DNA of 20,796 nt from Sedimentisphaerales bacterium (GTDB taxonomy: Bacteria; Planctomycetota; Phycisphaerae; Sedimentisphaerales; SG8-4), in the NCBI GenBank assembly GCA_016928975.1, contig JAFGJR010000024.1, positions 1-20,796 on the forward strand. The letters are read 5' to 3'. Both the position numbers and the translations under genes were made by a program. The first letter of the stretch is position 1, and each line of letters opens with the position of its first letter. Shown piece after piece: positions 1 through 7,333 of this stretch. The notes under the pieces were generated by a model. It did not search any database and was not told where the DNA came from. It was given only the letters and a program-made list of their open reading frames with translations.

Positions 1-50
1 CATGAAGCGTCGCATGGCGGGCTGGAGTCTCGACTTCCTGATGCAAGTCC

Positions 51-314
51 TTACCGGAAAAGGAACTTAGTGTGCGCTGGCCCTGGCTCCAGCAGTCTCG
101 CCTCGGCCGTCGATGTATGCAGATCGCTCAGGCGTTTCTCGTGGAGCGTCTCGTCTGCCGCGAAGCGTTGCCAGAAATCGGCAACCTCAGGCACATGCCG
201 AAACATCTCAGCGAGACCTGCATAGAATCGTTGTGCGGACCGCTCCAACCGCATTCCCACTACCAGCAGGTCACCGATAGTCGCCTGCCCACTATCTACC
301 CATCGTACCGTCAT
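51..314 (-). CDS. Ferritin-like (rubrerythrin-type) domain protein, short, possibly frameshifted
   Basis: The 87-residue product begins with a helix carrying a glutamate (LERSAQRFYAGL, about residues 23-34), then a second helix with an E-x-x-H pair (ADETLHEKR, about 53-61). This is the first half of a ferritin-like di-iron four-helix bundle, a family that is usually 130-160 residues long. The ATG is preceded by GGGAGG six bases upstream, so the start is convincing. The reading stops at TAA (53-51) just where helices 3 and 4 should follow. One frame over, reading is open from that point to the window edge and gives plausible helical residues (GKDLHQEVETPARHA). The gene may therefore be frameshifted, wrongly sequenced, or a true half-bundle that dimerises. 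Its function (iron or peroxide handling, or a structural relative without metal) cannot be decided. Confidence 0.6.
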   Translation of the reverse strand: MTVRWVDSGQATIGDLLVVGMRLERSAQRFYAGLAEMFRHVPEVADFWQRFAADETLHEKRLSDLHTSTAEARLLEPGPAHTKFLFR

Positions 315-350
315 GCGCTACCTCCCGTTGCCCCGGCACCCAACTCGCGG

Positions 351-370
351 CCCCGACAGCGCAGTCGGGG
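351..370. other. Inverted repeat (7-bp stem) between genes
   Basis: CCCCGAC at 351-357 pairs perfectly with GTCGGGG at 364-370 around a six-base loop. It lies between the rhamnosidase stop and the ferritin-like start. There is no T tract on either side, so it is a weak terminator candidate or a secondary structure in the leader of the ferritin-like gene. Confidence 0.35.
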
Positions 371-401
371 ATCGCCGCTGCATGACTGTATCGGCCAAGA
401 A

Positions 402-432
402 GGCACGACGGATGAGCAAGAAGGGTCGTGCC
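402..432 (-). terminator. Terminator-like hairpin downstream of the rhamnosidase gene
   Basis: GGCACGAC (402-409) and GTCGTGCC (425-432) form a perfect 8-bp stem with a 15-base loop, 38 bases past the rhamnosidase stop codon. Read on the minus strand, the stem is followed by TTCTTGG, a short and imperfect T run. This supports a weak intrinsic terminator. Confidence 0.4.
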
Positions 433-469
433 CGACGCGGTGTTTTCGGCATCCGGTCTCCGACGCCGC

Positions 470-3286
470 CTACAACCTGCGCGCTGTGACCAGGCTCGAT
501 CTGAATTCGTAGGCGCCGCTCTGGAGTTCGAGCAGCAGCCGGCCGGGCTGTGCAGTGACTGGCCCGACGCCCTCGGCCTTCCCGAGCGGCTGGCCGCCTT
601 CGGTCACGGTTTGTTCATCGGCGGCCGGCAGGCACAAGGTCGCCGCCGTATTGGGTGGCACCATGACGCTCAATGTCAGAGTCCCCCCGTTGTCGATGTT
701 CCAGTTGCTGACGATTCGGCCGTAGACGCTGTCGTGATGGGCCTCGACCCACGTGAGGGACGGGCCGTCCACGATGCCGGGCTTCAGGATAAAGTGCTTG
801 AAGCCGGGGGCTTGCGGATCGGCCTTGATGCCCGCCAGACCCTCGATGAACCACGTGCCGATGTAGAGATAGGAGCTGTGGCAGAGGGAGTTGTCCATGT
901 CCCACGACTCGTACATCGTCGTGGCGCCGCTGCGGAGCATGTCGCCCCAGCCGGGGTAGGTGACCTTGTTCGCCATGGCAAAAAGCAGGTCCTGGCGGTC
1001 AAGGGCGAGCAGCGTCTTGTAGAGGAATGCGCCGCCGGTGATGCCGGCATGGATGTGTCCCTTGCGGCGGATCAGGATTTCCTCTTCGAGTCGTTTCTCG
1101 ATTGCCGGGCGAACATCGTCAGGCGGAAGGTCCACGAGCAGCGCGATGGCCAGATAGGCCTGGAATCCATTGACATAGCTGTTGACGCTCGGGATGAAGA
1201 ACTCACGATGCACCGTCTTGCGGACTTCATCGGCGCGGGCGCAGTACTTGTCCGCATCTGCCTTCCTGTCGATCACATCGGCGATCTTCGCAGCGGTCTG
1301 AAGGTTGTATATCCAGTAGCAGTTGTTGTAAAAGAGGGTCTCCCGCGTGTCGCCGTTGACGCCTTTGGCGCCGGGCCAAAGCCAGTCGCCGAGGAAGTCC
1401 CACTCGCCGCCCCAGCGACGCAAGATGCTGTCTTTGGCTTTGGTTTCGAGAAACGCCAGCCACCGCTGGATCGTCGGGAAGTTGTCTTCGAGGATGCGGA
1501 TATCGCCGTACCGCTCGTAGATCTCCCACGGCAGCGTGATGCAGTAGCCGCTCCAGCCGGGTCCCCCGCCGCCCCAGTACGTCGGGGCGGTGTAAGGCAG
1601 GTTGCCGCTCTCGATGGTGTCCTTGACCGCCGCCTTCTCCGCGGTGCCCCAGGCGGCGCTGCCGCCCTGCACGTCGCGCCAGTCCTGGCTCCACTTCGTG
1701 TAGAACGCTCCGAGACCGTAGTTGTTCAAGCCGCATTCCGTCGTCGCGTGCGCGTCGCCGCCATAGCCCATCCGCTCGCGATGCGGACAATCGACGACAT
1801 AGCCGCCGAGACTGAGGTCCTCGAACGTCCGCAGCGTCGTGTCATAGACCCTGTTCAGCAACTCATTCGAGCACTCGAAGTCCGCTGCCCGCGCGTAATC
1901 CGTTCGCACGAGCCAAGCACGCATGTCCTCCAGAGCCGGCTTGTACTTGAGCCCTTCAACGATGACCCACCGGCCGGTGAAATAGTTGAACCGATTGCGG
2001 AACGTCCCTTTTCCTGATGGACCGATGATGTACTGGCTGTGCAACCGGTGCGTCATCTCCTGGCTGGGTCGCTCGGAGAATTTGAACTCGATCCGGTCGC
2101 CGGCCTGGCCGCGAACGCTCGCCTCGAGCCAGCCGGTGACGTTGACTCCGAGGTCCACGCGATAGACGCCCGGCTTGACCTCCTCGACCGCCACCGGGCG
2201 AATCTCCTTGATCCGCCGATTGGGCTCGATCATCTCGGCCGAGAGAGCGAGGTCTGGTGAATAGACTGTCGCAGGCTTCCACTCGGAATCATCGAAATCC
2301 ACCCCGGCCCAGTCGGCAATCTCCTCGCCGGCGTCGTATCGTTCGCCGCCGAAGTGCATGAAGTCCCAGACACCAAGCAGCGTATTGGGGCTGGCGTGTG
2401 TGCGCCAAGTGTCGTCGGTCACGATGCGGACATCGTCGCCGCCGGGCAGCTTGATGTCCGCTTGCGCCAGGACGATCGGCGTTTGCGGCCGATCCTCCGT
2501 CTTGTATGGCGGGAAGATCGACCACGAGACCCCCAGCCACAGGGCGATGACGTTCCGGCCCTCCTGGAGCCCGTCGGCGATCTCATACGTCACATAGCGA
2601 GCGCGTTTGCGATGGTTCGCCACCGCCGGCGCCAGCACACTGTCGCCAATCCGATGGCCATTGACGTACAACTCGTGATAGCCGACGGAGGCCACGTGGA
2701 TGGTAGCCCGAACGGGCTTCTCTTTCAGATCGAACGTCCTGCGCAGCCACGGATCAGGCACCTTGTTATCCGGCGGCGGCCAGCCTCCCTCCCGTTTGAA
2801 CAGCTCCGCAGTGCCGATCCACCGGGCCGACCAGTCGGATTTCTGGAGCAATCCCATCGTCCAGCGGCCCGGCCTGCTCCAGGCGGATGTCACGCCGTCC
2901 TCATCCTTAACGCGCACCTTCCAGTAGCACTCCATACCCGATCCGAGCGGCTTGCCGTCATAGACGACATGCACCGACTGGTCCGACGAGATCATGCCGG
3001 AATCCCAGAGGTCGCCCGTGTCGCTATCGAGGAGGGTCTTGCGGCTCGCCACGAGAACCTGGTAGCCCGTCTGCCTCTGGCCGCGGGCCTTGGGGTCCAC
3101 GGCCGTCAGTTTCCAGTTCAGTCGCGGCTGACGCACGTCGATCCCCAGCGGGTCCGACAAGTACTCGCAGCGCATGCCCGCTACGGTCACCGAGCCCTGC
3201 CCGCTCGCGACCCCTACGCACAGTGCGAGCAAAACGGCGACGCATAGCATTCTCTGCACAGGTCTGTTCCAATGAGACGCTCTCAT
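470..3286 (-). CDS. Secreted alpha-L-rhamnosidase, glycoside hydrolase family 78
   Basis: The 938-residue enzyme should remove terminal alpha-L-rhamnose from plant, algal or bacterial glycans outside the cytoplasm, with inversion of configuration. A signal peptide is visible at residues 1-30 (hydrophobic MLCVAVLLALCVGVASG). A fibronectin-like N-terminal domain follows (about 33-150), then the rhamnosidase N domain (about 180-340), the six-hairpin catalytic barrel (about 460-800) and a C-terminal beta domain. The GH78 signature DCPHRERMGYGGDA lies near residue 497. Its D, E and D spacing (0, +5, +12) matches the three acidic residues described for Bacillus RhaB, and the later catalytic glutamate is present in TMYESW near residue 793. 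Length is normal for the family. The start ATG has AGGAGG five bases upstream. A strong promoter lies just ahead of the gene. Confidence 0.93.
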   Translation of the reverse strand: MRASHWNRPVQRMLCVAVLLALCVGVASGQGSVTVAGMRCEYLSDPLGIDVRQPRLNWKLTAVDPKARGQRQTGYQVLVASRKTLLDSDTGDLWDSGMISSDQSVHVVYDGKPLGSGMECYWKVRVKDEDGVTSAWSRPGRWTMGLLQKSDWSARWIGTAELFKREGGWPPPDNKVPDPWLRRTFDLKEKPVRATIHVASVGYHELYVNGHRIGDSVLAPAVANHRKRARYVTYEIADGLQEGRNVIALWLGVSWSIFPPYKTEDRPQTPIVLAQADIKLPGGDDVRIVTDDTWRTHASPNTLLGVWDFMHFGGERYDAGEEIADWAGVDFDDSEWKPATVYSPDLALSAEMIEPNRRIKEIRPVAVEEVKPGVYRVDLGVNVTGWLEASVRGQAGDRIEFKFSERPSQEMTHRLHSQYIIGPSGKGTFRNRFNYFTGRWVIVEGLKYKPALEDMRAWLVRTDYARAADFECSNELLNRVYDTTLRTFEDLSLGGYVVDCPHRERMGYGGDAHATTECGLNNYGLGAFYTKWSQDWRDVQGGSAAWGTAEKAAVKDTIESGNLPYTAPTYWGGGGPGWSGYCITLPWEIYERYGDIRILEDNFPTIQRWLAFLETKAKDSILRRWGGEWDFLGDWLWPGAKGVNGDTRETLFYNNCYWIYNLQTAAKIADVIDRKADADKYCARADEVRKTVHREFFIPSVNSYVNGFQAYLAIALLVDLPPDDVRPAIEKRLEEEILIRRKGHIHAGITGGAFLYKTLLALDRQDLLFAMANKVTYPGWGDMLRSGATTMYESWDMDNSLCHSSYLYIGTWFIEGLAGIKADPQAPGFKHFILKPGIVDGPSLTWVEAHHDSVYGRIVSNWNIDNGGTLTLSVMVPPNTAATLCLPAADEQTVTEGGQPLGKAEGVGPVTAQPGRLLLELQSGAYEFRSSLVTARRL

Positions 3287-3365
3287 GCTGGCCTCCTGAA
3301 TTGACTGATCCGGCGATTGTCACGGAACCATGATGCGCAGACACGTTTGACTTGCGCGGACACGG

Positions 3366-3395
3366 ATTATAGTCACGGCAAGCTGCTGATGTCAC
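3366..3395 (-). promoter_or_regulatory. Sigma70-type promoter for the rhamnosidase gene
   Basis: On the minus strand GTGACA (3395-3390, five of six matches to the -35 consensus) is followed after 18 bases by a perfect TATAAT (3371-3366). Transcription would start near 3358, giving a leader of about 70 bases before the rhamnosidase ATG. The site lies in the 120-base gap between the symporter accessory gene and the rhamnosidase, so the hydrolase can be expressed apart from the symporter. Confidence 0.7.
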
Positions 3396-3407
3396 GCAAA
3401 AAGGGAC

Positions 3408-3593
3408 TTATGTACGATCGGAGGCGGGACCGGACAACGCGGAATCGTCCCGGCGGTGAGGGTGGAGCTTCTCTGTAACGGCGGGTCGTCGGATGCGGGC
3501 AACCGCCCCGATCAGGACGATGCCCACCCAGACGCCACTGGCGACGAGCAGCCCCGCCGCCACAAGCACGCCGATCAATACCGCCGTTTCCAT
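3408..3593 (-). CDS. Small single-helix membrane protein coupled to the symporter
   Basis: This 61-residue product begins METAVLIGVLVAAGLLVA and has one long hydrophobic segment (about residues 3-34), then a basic, polar tail rich in Arg, His and Asp. Its ATG overlaps the symporter stop codon by one base (TGATG), the classic sign of translational coupling. Sodium symporters of the NSS and SSS types are known to have tiny one-helix partner proteins encoded next to them, such as MetS of the methionine/alanine NSS transporter. By context this is probably such an accessory subunit. I do not recognise the sequence as a particular named family, and the assignment rests on size, topology and coupling. 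Confidence 0.7.
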   Translation of the reverse strand: METAVLIGVLVAAGLLVASGVWVGIVLIGAVARIRRPAVTEKLHPHRRDDSALSGPASDRT

Positions 3594-4975
3594 CAACGAG
3601 ACTCCACGAGGACTGCACCCAGGAGGTGCCCAATCAGATAGGCCGCCAGCGCCGCCGCCAGGGCCACGAGGATTGCAGGGATTTCCACCGCGTCACGCCA
3701 GACCAATTGCAGCAGCAAGGCGGCTGCGGCGCCGGTGGCCATCGACAGGATGCCCGCCAGCGGGCGCGGCTTCTTCAGCCACAGGCCGAGGACCGCCGCA
3801 GGCAGGATCGCCGGCGCCCAGACGGTATAGCAAATCAGCAGCCCGTTGATGATGCTCGGAACCGCCACCGCCGCCAGGGCCGCCAGGGCCGCGATGCCTA
3901 CCGTCGCCGCACGTCCACATGCGAGCGACGCCCGGTCCGAGATTGCCACGATCGGCCTGACGACATCTTCTGTAAATGCCACCGCCCCCGCGTTCAGGAG
4001 CGAGTCCAGGCTCGACAGGATCACCGAGATCAAGGCGACCAACAGCAGCGCATATCCACCCACCGGCATGATCGTCCTGACCAGCGCCAGCAGCACACGA
4101 TCTTCCTCCACCGGCGGGCTCACAACCGCGCGGGCAACGATGCCCAGGGCGATCATCACGGTGAACCACACCACGCTGAACAGCCCCGCCAGAATGAAGC
4201 TGTTCCGCGAGGCGCTCGTCGTCTTGGAGGCGAGAGCCCGGTTGGCATATGGCGGAATGAGAGTCTCACCAAGCAGGAAGGCGGCGACCAGACCGGCGAT
4301 CTGCACCCAGGAGGTGGATCGAAAGCCCGCTACTGTGGCGGCCTTCAACTCGTAGGCCAGGGCGGCCGCCCCGTCATTCAACGGGACGAACAACGTGAAC
4401 AGGAGGATCGCAGGCATGAGGAGGGTGAACAGCGTGAATTGCAGCGCATCCGTCATCACGCTGGCCTGGAGGCCCCCGAAGCTCGTATACAGCATCGTCA
4501 CGATCGCCATGAGGACAATCGCGATCCACTTGGGAATCCCGAAGACGTCTTGCACCACGACGCCGCCGGCCTTGGCCATCACGGCGGCAAAGCCCATGCA
4601 CAGCCCCACGGAGATGACTCCCGCCAGGATCTGACAGGTGCGATTGTACTTTCGGCCGATGGCGTCGCCGAGCGTGTGGCAATCGGTGAGCGACCGCAGT
4701 CGCGGCGCGATGAACACGCCGACCAGAATGTTCTGAGCGGAGTAGGCCAAACCGATCAGCAGGAACAGCAGACCGCTCTGGAAGCCCTTGCCGACGAAGC
4801 CGATGGAGAAGCCCGGCCCCACGTAGGCGGCGCAGAGGCTGCCGAAGATCAGGGCCAGCGGAAGGGAACGCTTGGCAAGCGAGAACTCCGCATATTCACG
4901 GGCGGCGCGGGCGCGCATCGCGACGAACGCGAGAACGATGACATAGCCTGTCACAAGCGCCACCGAAGCGACCAC
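3593..4975 (-). CDS. Sodium:solute symporter (SSS family)
   Basis: The protein of about 460 residues has around 12-13 hydrophobic segments and imports a solute with sodium across the inner membrane. The family marker FGGLQASVMTDALQF is present near residue 168. A second motif, ILSSLDSLLNAGAVAFTEDV near residue 321, aligns with the helix of PutP/vSGLT that supplies hydroxyl ligands to the Na2 sodium site, and the paired serines are kept. The substrate cannot be told from sequence. The rhamnosidase downstream makes a sugar or sugar acid possible but unproven. I place the start at GTG 4975 because AGGGAG then sits five bases upstream. GTG 4981, two codons earlier, would abut that site. The stop overlaps the start of the small membrane protein. 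Confidence 0.9.
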   Translation of the reverse strand: MVASVALVTGYVIVLAFVAMRARAAREYAEFSLAKRSLPLALIFGSLCAAYVGPGFSIGFVGKGFQSGLLFLLIGLAYSAQNILVGVFIAPRLRSLTDCHTLGDAIGRKYNRTCQILAGVISVGLCMGFAAVMAKAGGVVVQDVFGIPKWIAIVLMAIVTMLYTSFGGLQASVMTDALQFTLFTLLMPAILLFTLFVPLNDGAAALAYELKAATVAGFRSTSWVQIAGLVAAFLLGETLIPPYANRALASKTTSASRNSFILAGLFSVVWFTVMIALGIVARAVVSPPVEEDRVLLALVRTIMPVGGYALLLVALISVILSSLDSLLNAGAVAFTEDVVRPIVAISDRASLACGRAATVGIAALAALAAVAVPSIINGLLICYTVWAPAILPAAVLGLWLKKPRPLAGILSMATGAAAALLLQLVWRDAVEIPAILVALAAALAAYLIGHLLGAVLVESR

Positions 4976-5002
4976 ACGCACTCCCTATTGCCAAACCCAA
5001 CT

Positions 5003-5031
5003 GCCGCCTCTCCGGCCGGGATGAGAGCGGC
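5003..5031 (-). other. Hairpin between the editing-domain gene and the symporter gene
   Basis: GCCGCCTCTC (5003-5012) pairs with GAGAGCGGC (5023-5031) with one bulged C and a ten-base loop. It lies in the 59-base gap between the two minus-strand genes. No U run follows, so it may be a weak terminator, or an attenuating or mRNA-processing element that separates expression of the two genes. Confidence 0.35.
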
Positions 5032-5034
5032 GGC

Positions 5035-6117
5035 CTATTCTTCTGCCCCTTCCCGGAATTTCTCCTCCTCCAGCTCGCTAATGACGGCGTCCAAGTCAGC
5101 CTCCGTGCGAATCCATCCGAACCGCGCATCGACCAGGAACGTGCGATACCACTCGATGAGGTTCTTGGCGAAGTCCTCGTCCTTGCAGTAGATGCCGAAA
5201 GAGATTTCGCCGGCGTGGACGCCCGCCTTGCGGGGCATCTGGGGAAAGGCCAGCAGCACGGCGCTGCGAGACAGGAGGAATTCCAGGTCGGAGACCTGGC
5301 TGTTGTAGATGCGGAGCCGGCCTGATTCGATGGCCTCGGGGTATCTTCGGAAGAAATGCCGGGCCGCGTTGGAAAACCCCGGCACACGAAGGTTCATCGC
5401 ACGATGCACCCGGACATCCGGATAGTCCTGCAGGATCGTATGAAGCTGGCTGAGGTAATCCTCCATGGGCTGTCGCTCCCCCTCGAACAGCATACAAGTC
5501 CACAACTCGCCGTGGCCGGTGGCGTCGAGCTGATCCTCGAGCATCCGCTTGGCCACGTTGTACGTCTCGCGACGGTTGCCGAGCACCTTCAATTGCCGTT
5601 CCATAAGGGCGTTGGCCCAGGGCGGCATGTCACTGGGCAGCGACTCGGGCGGGCAGACGCCCAGCCGCGTCATCAGGCGTAGAAACTGCTTGTGTTCCGA
5701 GCCGTAGAACCGTCGTCCGACCACGCTGCCGACGTTGCCGTTGCATTCCAGCCCGTACTTCTTGTGATACCCGAACGAGAGCCTGTGAATCTCGAAGCCC
5801 TGCGCCGTGAGCGTCCCTTCAAGCTCTTCGATCAGCAGGACAGCCTGCTTCTCCGGGGCCCTGTCGATCGACAGGTGCACGTTGGGACAGAGCACGATGG
5901 GCCGCTTTCCCAGAAGCTTCTTCAGTGCCCCGAACTCGCGAACCGCGTCCTCCAGTTCCTGCCGTCCGTCGTACCGCTCGACGCAAACGAACACCACGAG
6001 CACGTCCTGGAAGGTGACTCGCGGCTGGGCCGGCGAGATTGTCGCCGGATCGATCCGCGTGCTCGGCTCCTTGTCCTCGAAGTAGCAGGAAGAACACTGA
6101 TAGCTGTCCAGGATCAT
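5035..6117 (-). CDS. Archaeal-type threonyl-tRNA synthetase editing-domain protein with unknown C-terminal half
   Basis: Residues about 36-138 of this 360-residue protein match the N-terminal editing domain of archaeal ThrRS, a D-aminoacyl-tRNA-deacylase-like fold that removes serine from Ser-tRNA(Thr). The strand VLVVFVCVERYD, the block CPNVHLS (His81, equivalent to the archaeal editing-site His) and FGYHKKYGLEC (Lys119, equivalent to the conserved Lys) are all present. No synthetase domain follows. Residues about 140-335 form an unrecognised region. Its end (FLLSRSAVLLAFPQ, then GIYCKDEDFAKNLIEWY) resembles the last strand-helix part of degenerate phospholipase-D-like sensor domains, but no HKD motif is present. 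A Cys pair (C8, C11) lies at the N terminus. The ATG has no close ribosome binding site; AGGAGG lies 17 bases upstream. It is the third gene after an ECF sigma factor. Confidence 0.75.
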   Translation of the reverse strand: MILDSYQCSSCYFEDKEPSTRIDPATISPAQPRVTFQDVLVVFVCVERYDGRQELEDAVREFGALKKLLGKRPIVLCPNVHLSIDRAPEKQAVLLIEELEGTLTAQGFEIHRLSFGYHKKYGLECNGNVGSVVGRRFYGSEHKQFLRLMTRLGVCPPESLPSDMPPWANALMERQLKVLGNRRETYNVAKRMLEDQLDATGHGELWTCMLFEGERQPMEDYLSQLHTILQDYPDVRVHRAMNLRVPGFSNAARHFFRRYPEAIESGRLRIYNSQVSDLEFLLSRSAVLLAFPQMPRKAGVHAGEISFGIYCKDEDFAKNLIEWYRTFLVDARFGWIRTEADLDAVISELEEEKFREGAEE

Positions 6118-6143
6118 ATCGCGGCGCCGGTCTTCCTCCTGCT

Positions 6144-6455
6144 CTACTGTTGCAGGTTCACGTGGCTTCGGCTGCGGTCCCGCGTTGACGCCTTGGCCTT
6201 CTTTGACCGGGAGGCAATGCCTGCATCAACGCGGGAGATAAAAAGGCCGACATCGGGCGTCAGCACATTGTCCCCGAACCCGGCGCTGTTCATCAGACGC
6301 ACGACCTCCGTCGCCTCCCAGAAGTCGGGCGACCCATTGATGCGCTTGGCCTCTTCGCGAGTCAGCGACTTCAAGAAGGTCGGCAGGCACCCGTCACGAA
6401 GCGAGCCGGCGTAGTCCGCCAACAGCTCCTGGATTTCTCTGTCTGTGTTTCGCAT
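6144..6455 (-). CDS. Hypothetical 103-residue soluble protein
   Basis: I do not recognise this protein. It begins MRNTDREIQELLADYAGSL, is mostly helical for residues 1-62, has a Gly/Asp-rich turn (SAGFGDNVLTPDVG, about 57-70), and ends in a Lys/Arg/Ser-rich tail. There is no signal peptide or membrane helix. The start is set by AAGGAG nine bases upstream of the ATG, 30 bases after the sigma factor stop. An upstream-extended reading would run inside the sigma gene in another frame and is unlikely. The next gene starts 26 bases downstream. Position between an ECF sigma factor and the editing-domain protein suggests a regulatory partner, for example a soluble anti-sigma or sensor, but nothing in the sequence proves it. 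Confidence 0.65.
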   Translation of the reverse strand: MRNTDREIQELLADYAGSLRDGCLPTFLKSLTREEAKRINGSPDFWEATEVVRLMNSAGFGDNVLTPDVGLFISRVDAGIASRSKKAKASTRDRSRSHVNLQQ

Positions 6456-6484
6456 CGATAACCGCTCCTTGATCGACCGGGCGA

Positions 6485-7057
6485 TCAGTCCTCTTCGCAG
6501 TACTCCTTCAACATCCGTCTCAACTTCAACACCGTCCGGAATTCCAGCATCTTGACCGCGCCGATCGTCGTCTTCAACTGGTTGGCGATCGCCCGGTTCG
6601 ACATCCCCGTCATCCACAACTCCACCGCCTTGCGCTCCCGGGCCTTGAGCTTGCCCAGCATCCGGTGCAGGACCTGCTTGAGCTCCGCCTGTGAGAGCAG
6701 ATCACATAGACCCAGCTCCGGCGCCACAAGGTTCTGCATGTCGCTGGCGGAAAGACACGAGCTGCGATTCATCCTCCGGTAGACCTCGCGGAGCCGCTTG
6801 CGCATGTAGTACAGGTACACCGTTCGCAAGAGCTGCGATTCGCTGTCGATGGCCCGCAGGTGATCCGGGTTCTCCCAGATATCCGCATAGACATCCTCCA
6901 GCACGTCCTCGCACTCGACCTCGTTGCCGAGGTAGCGATGCAGATGCCGTATGAAAATGCCAAAGGTCGATCTGACAAAAGGCTCCATCGCCCGGCGCCT
7001 CGATTCGGCGTCGGAGGACGTGAGCTCCTTCAGGGCGTTTCGCAGCGCTTTCTCCAT
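6485..7057 (-). CDS. ECF-type RNA polymerase sigma factor
   Basis: The 190-residue protein has the two-domain layout of extracytoplasmic-function sigma factors. Region 2 is at about residues 25-95 (ECEDVLEDVYADIWENPDHL, then RTVYLYYMRKRLREVYRR). Region 4 is at about 122-180, with the helix-turn-helix LKARERKAVELWMTGMSNRA followed by IGAVKMLEFRTVLKLRRML. The linker is short and there is no extra C-terminal domain. It is the first gene of a three-gene minus-strand set and has a good promoter about 120 bases upstream. No typical one-helix anti-sigma gene is next to it, in contrast to the second sigma factor in this window. The ribosome binding site is only moderate (GAGGAA, 13 bases before ATG). 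Confidence 0.88.
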   Translation of the reverse strand: MEKALRNALKELTSSDAESRRRAMEPFVRSTFGIFIRHLHRYLGNEVECEDVLEDVYADIWENPDHLRAIDSESQLLRTVYLYYMRKRLREVYRRMNRSSCLSASDMQNLVAPELGLCDLLSQAELKQVLHRMLGKLKARERKAVELWMTGMSNRAIANQLKTTIGAVKMLEFRTVLKLRRMLKEYCEED

Positions 7058-7176
7058 ACCGGTTACTGTATTCCTCGATTCCCAACTGACGTTCGGCCTC
7101 TCTGCCCGCAGGATGCCGGAGTCAGGCCCACTGCCCTCTGCGGCCGAGAGTGCGGGATCCGACCCCGCGACCCTTC

Positions 7177-7205
7177 ATTTTAATGTAGAGATATGAGGAA
7201 CTCAA
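7177..7205 (-). promoter_or_regulatory. Sigma70-type promoter for the sigma/103-residue/editing-domain gene set
   Basis: On the minus strand TTGAGT (7205-7200) and TAAAAT (7182-7177) are separated by exactly 17 bases. The match is four of six at -35 and five of six at -10. The predicted start near 7170 gives a leader of about 110 bases. No obvious ECF-type -35 (GGAAC-like) is seen here, so this looks like vegetative transcription of the sigma factor rather than autoregulation. Confidence 0.55.
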
Positions 7206-7230
7206 CCGGTAAACACCCATGTGCAATCCT

Positions 7231-7260
7231 GATAAAACCACTCTCGGACACACATCCGAG
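7231..7260 (-). terminator. Intrinsic terminator after the Ser/Arg-rich TPR protein gene
   Basis: CTCGGA (7243-7248) and TCCGAG (7255-7260) form a 6-bp stem with a six-base loop. On the minus strand this is followed by AGTGG and TTTT (7237-7234). It lies 74 bases past the stop codon of the large secreted protein and ahead of the sigma promoter, a sensible place to end that transcript. Confidence 0.55.
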
Positions 7261-7333
7261 GACGAAATTCACCGCCTGTCAGACACGAACCAACCAGACC
7301 TCGCAGCAGAGCTCGGCAAAATGGAAGTCTATC

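Noticed and set aside
412..489. A 25-codon plus-strand frame starting MSKKGRARRG, basic like a tiny ribosomal protein.
   Set aside because: It overlaps the terminator-like hairpin and the end of the rhamnosidase gene, and its Pro/Thr-rich second half does not look like a ribosomal peptide. It was kept out for lack of support.
428..2017. Long plus-strand open frame of 529 codons opposite the rhamnosidase gene.
   Set aside because: It is an antisense shadow of a high-GC gene: the minus strand carries clear GH78 motifs, signal peptide, ribosome site and promoter.
3626..5191. Long plus-strand open frame of 521 codons opposite the symporter gene.
   Set aside because: The composition (Arg, Gln, Asp, His) is that of a reversed membrane protein gene, and the minus strand encodes a recognisable symporter.
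7140..7250. tRNA-like layout on the minus strand: 7-bp pairing of 7240-7246 with 7145-7151, plus a 5-bp arm with a 7-base loop next to the 3' strand.
   Set aside because: The loop lacks the conserved T-T-C and A58 bases, there is no convincing D or anticodon arm, no CCA end, and a good promoter lies inside the span.
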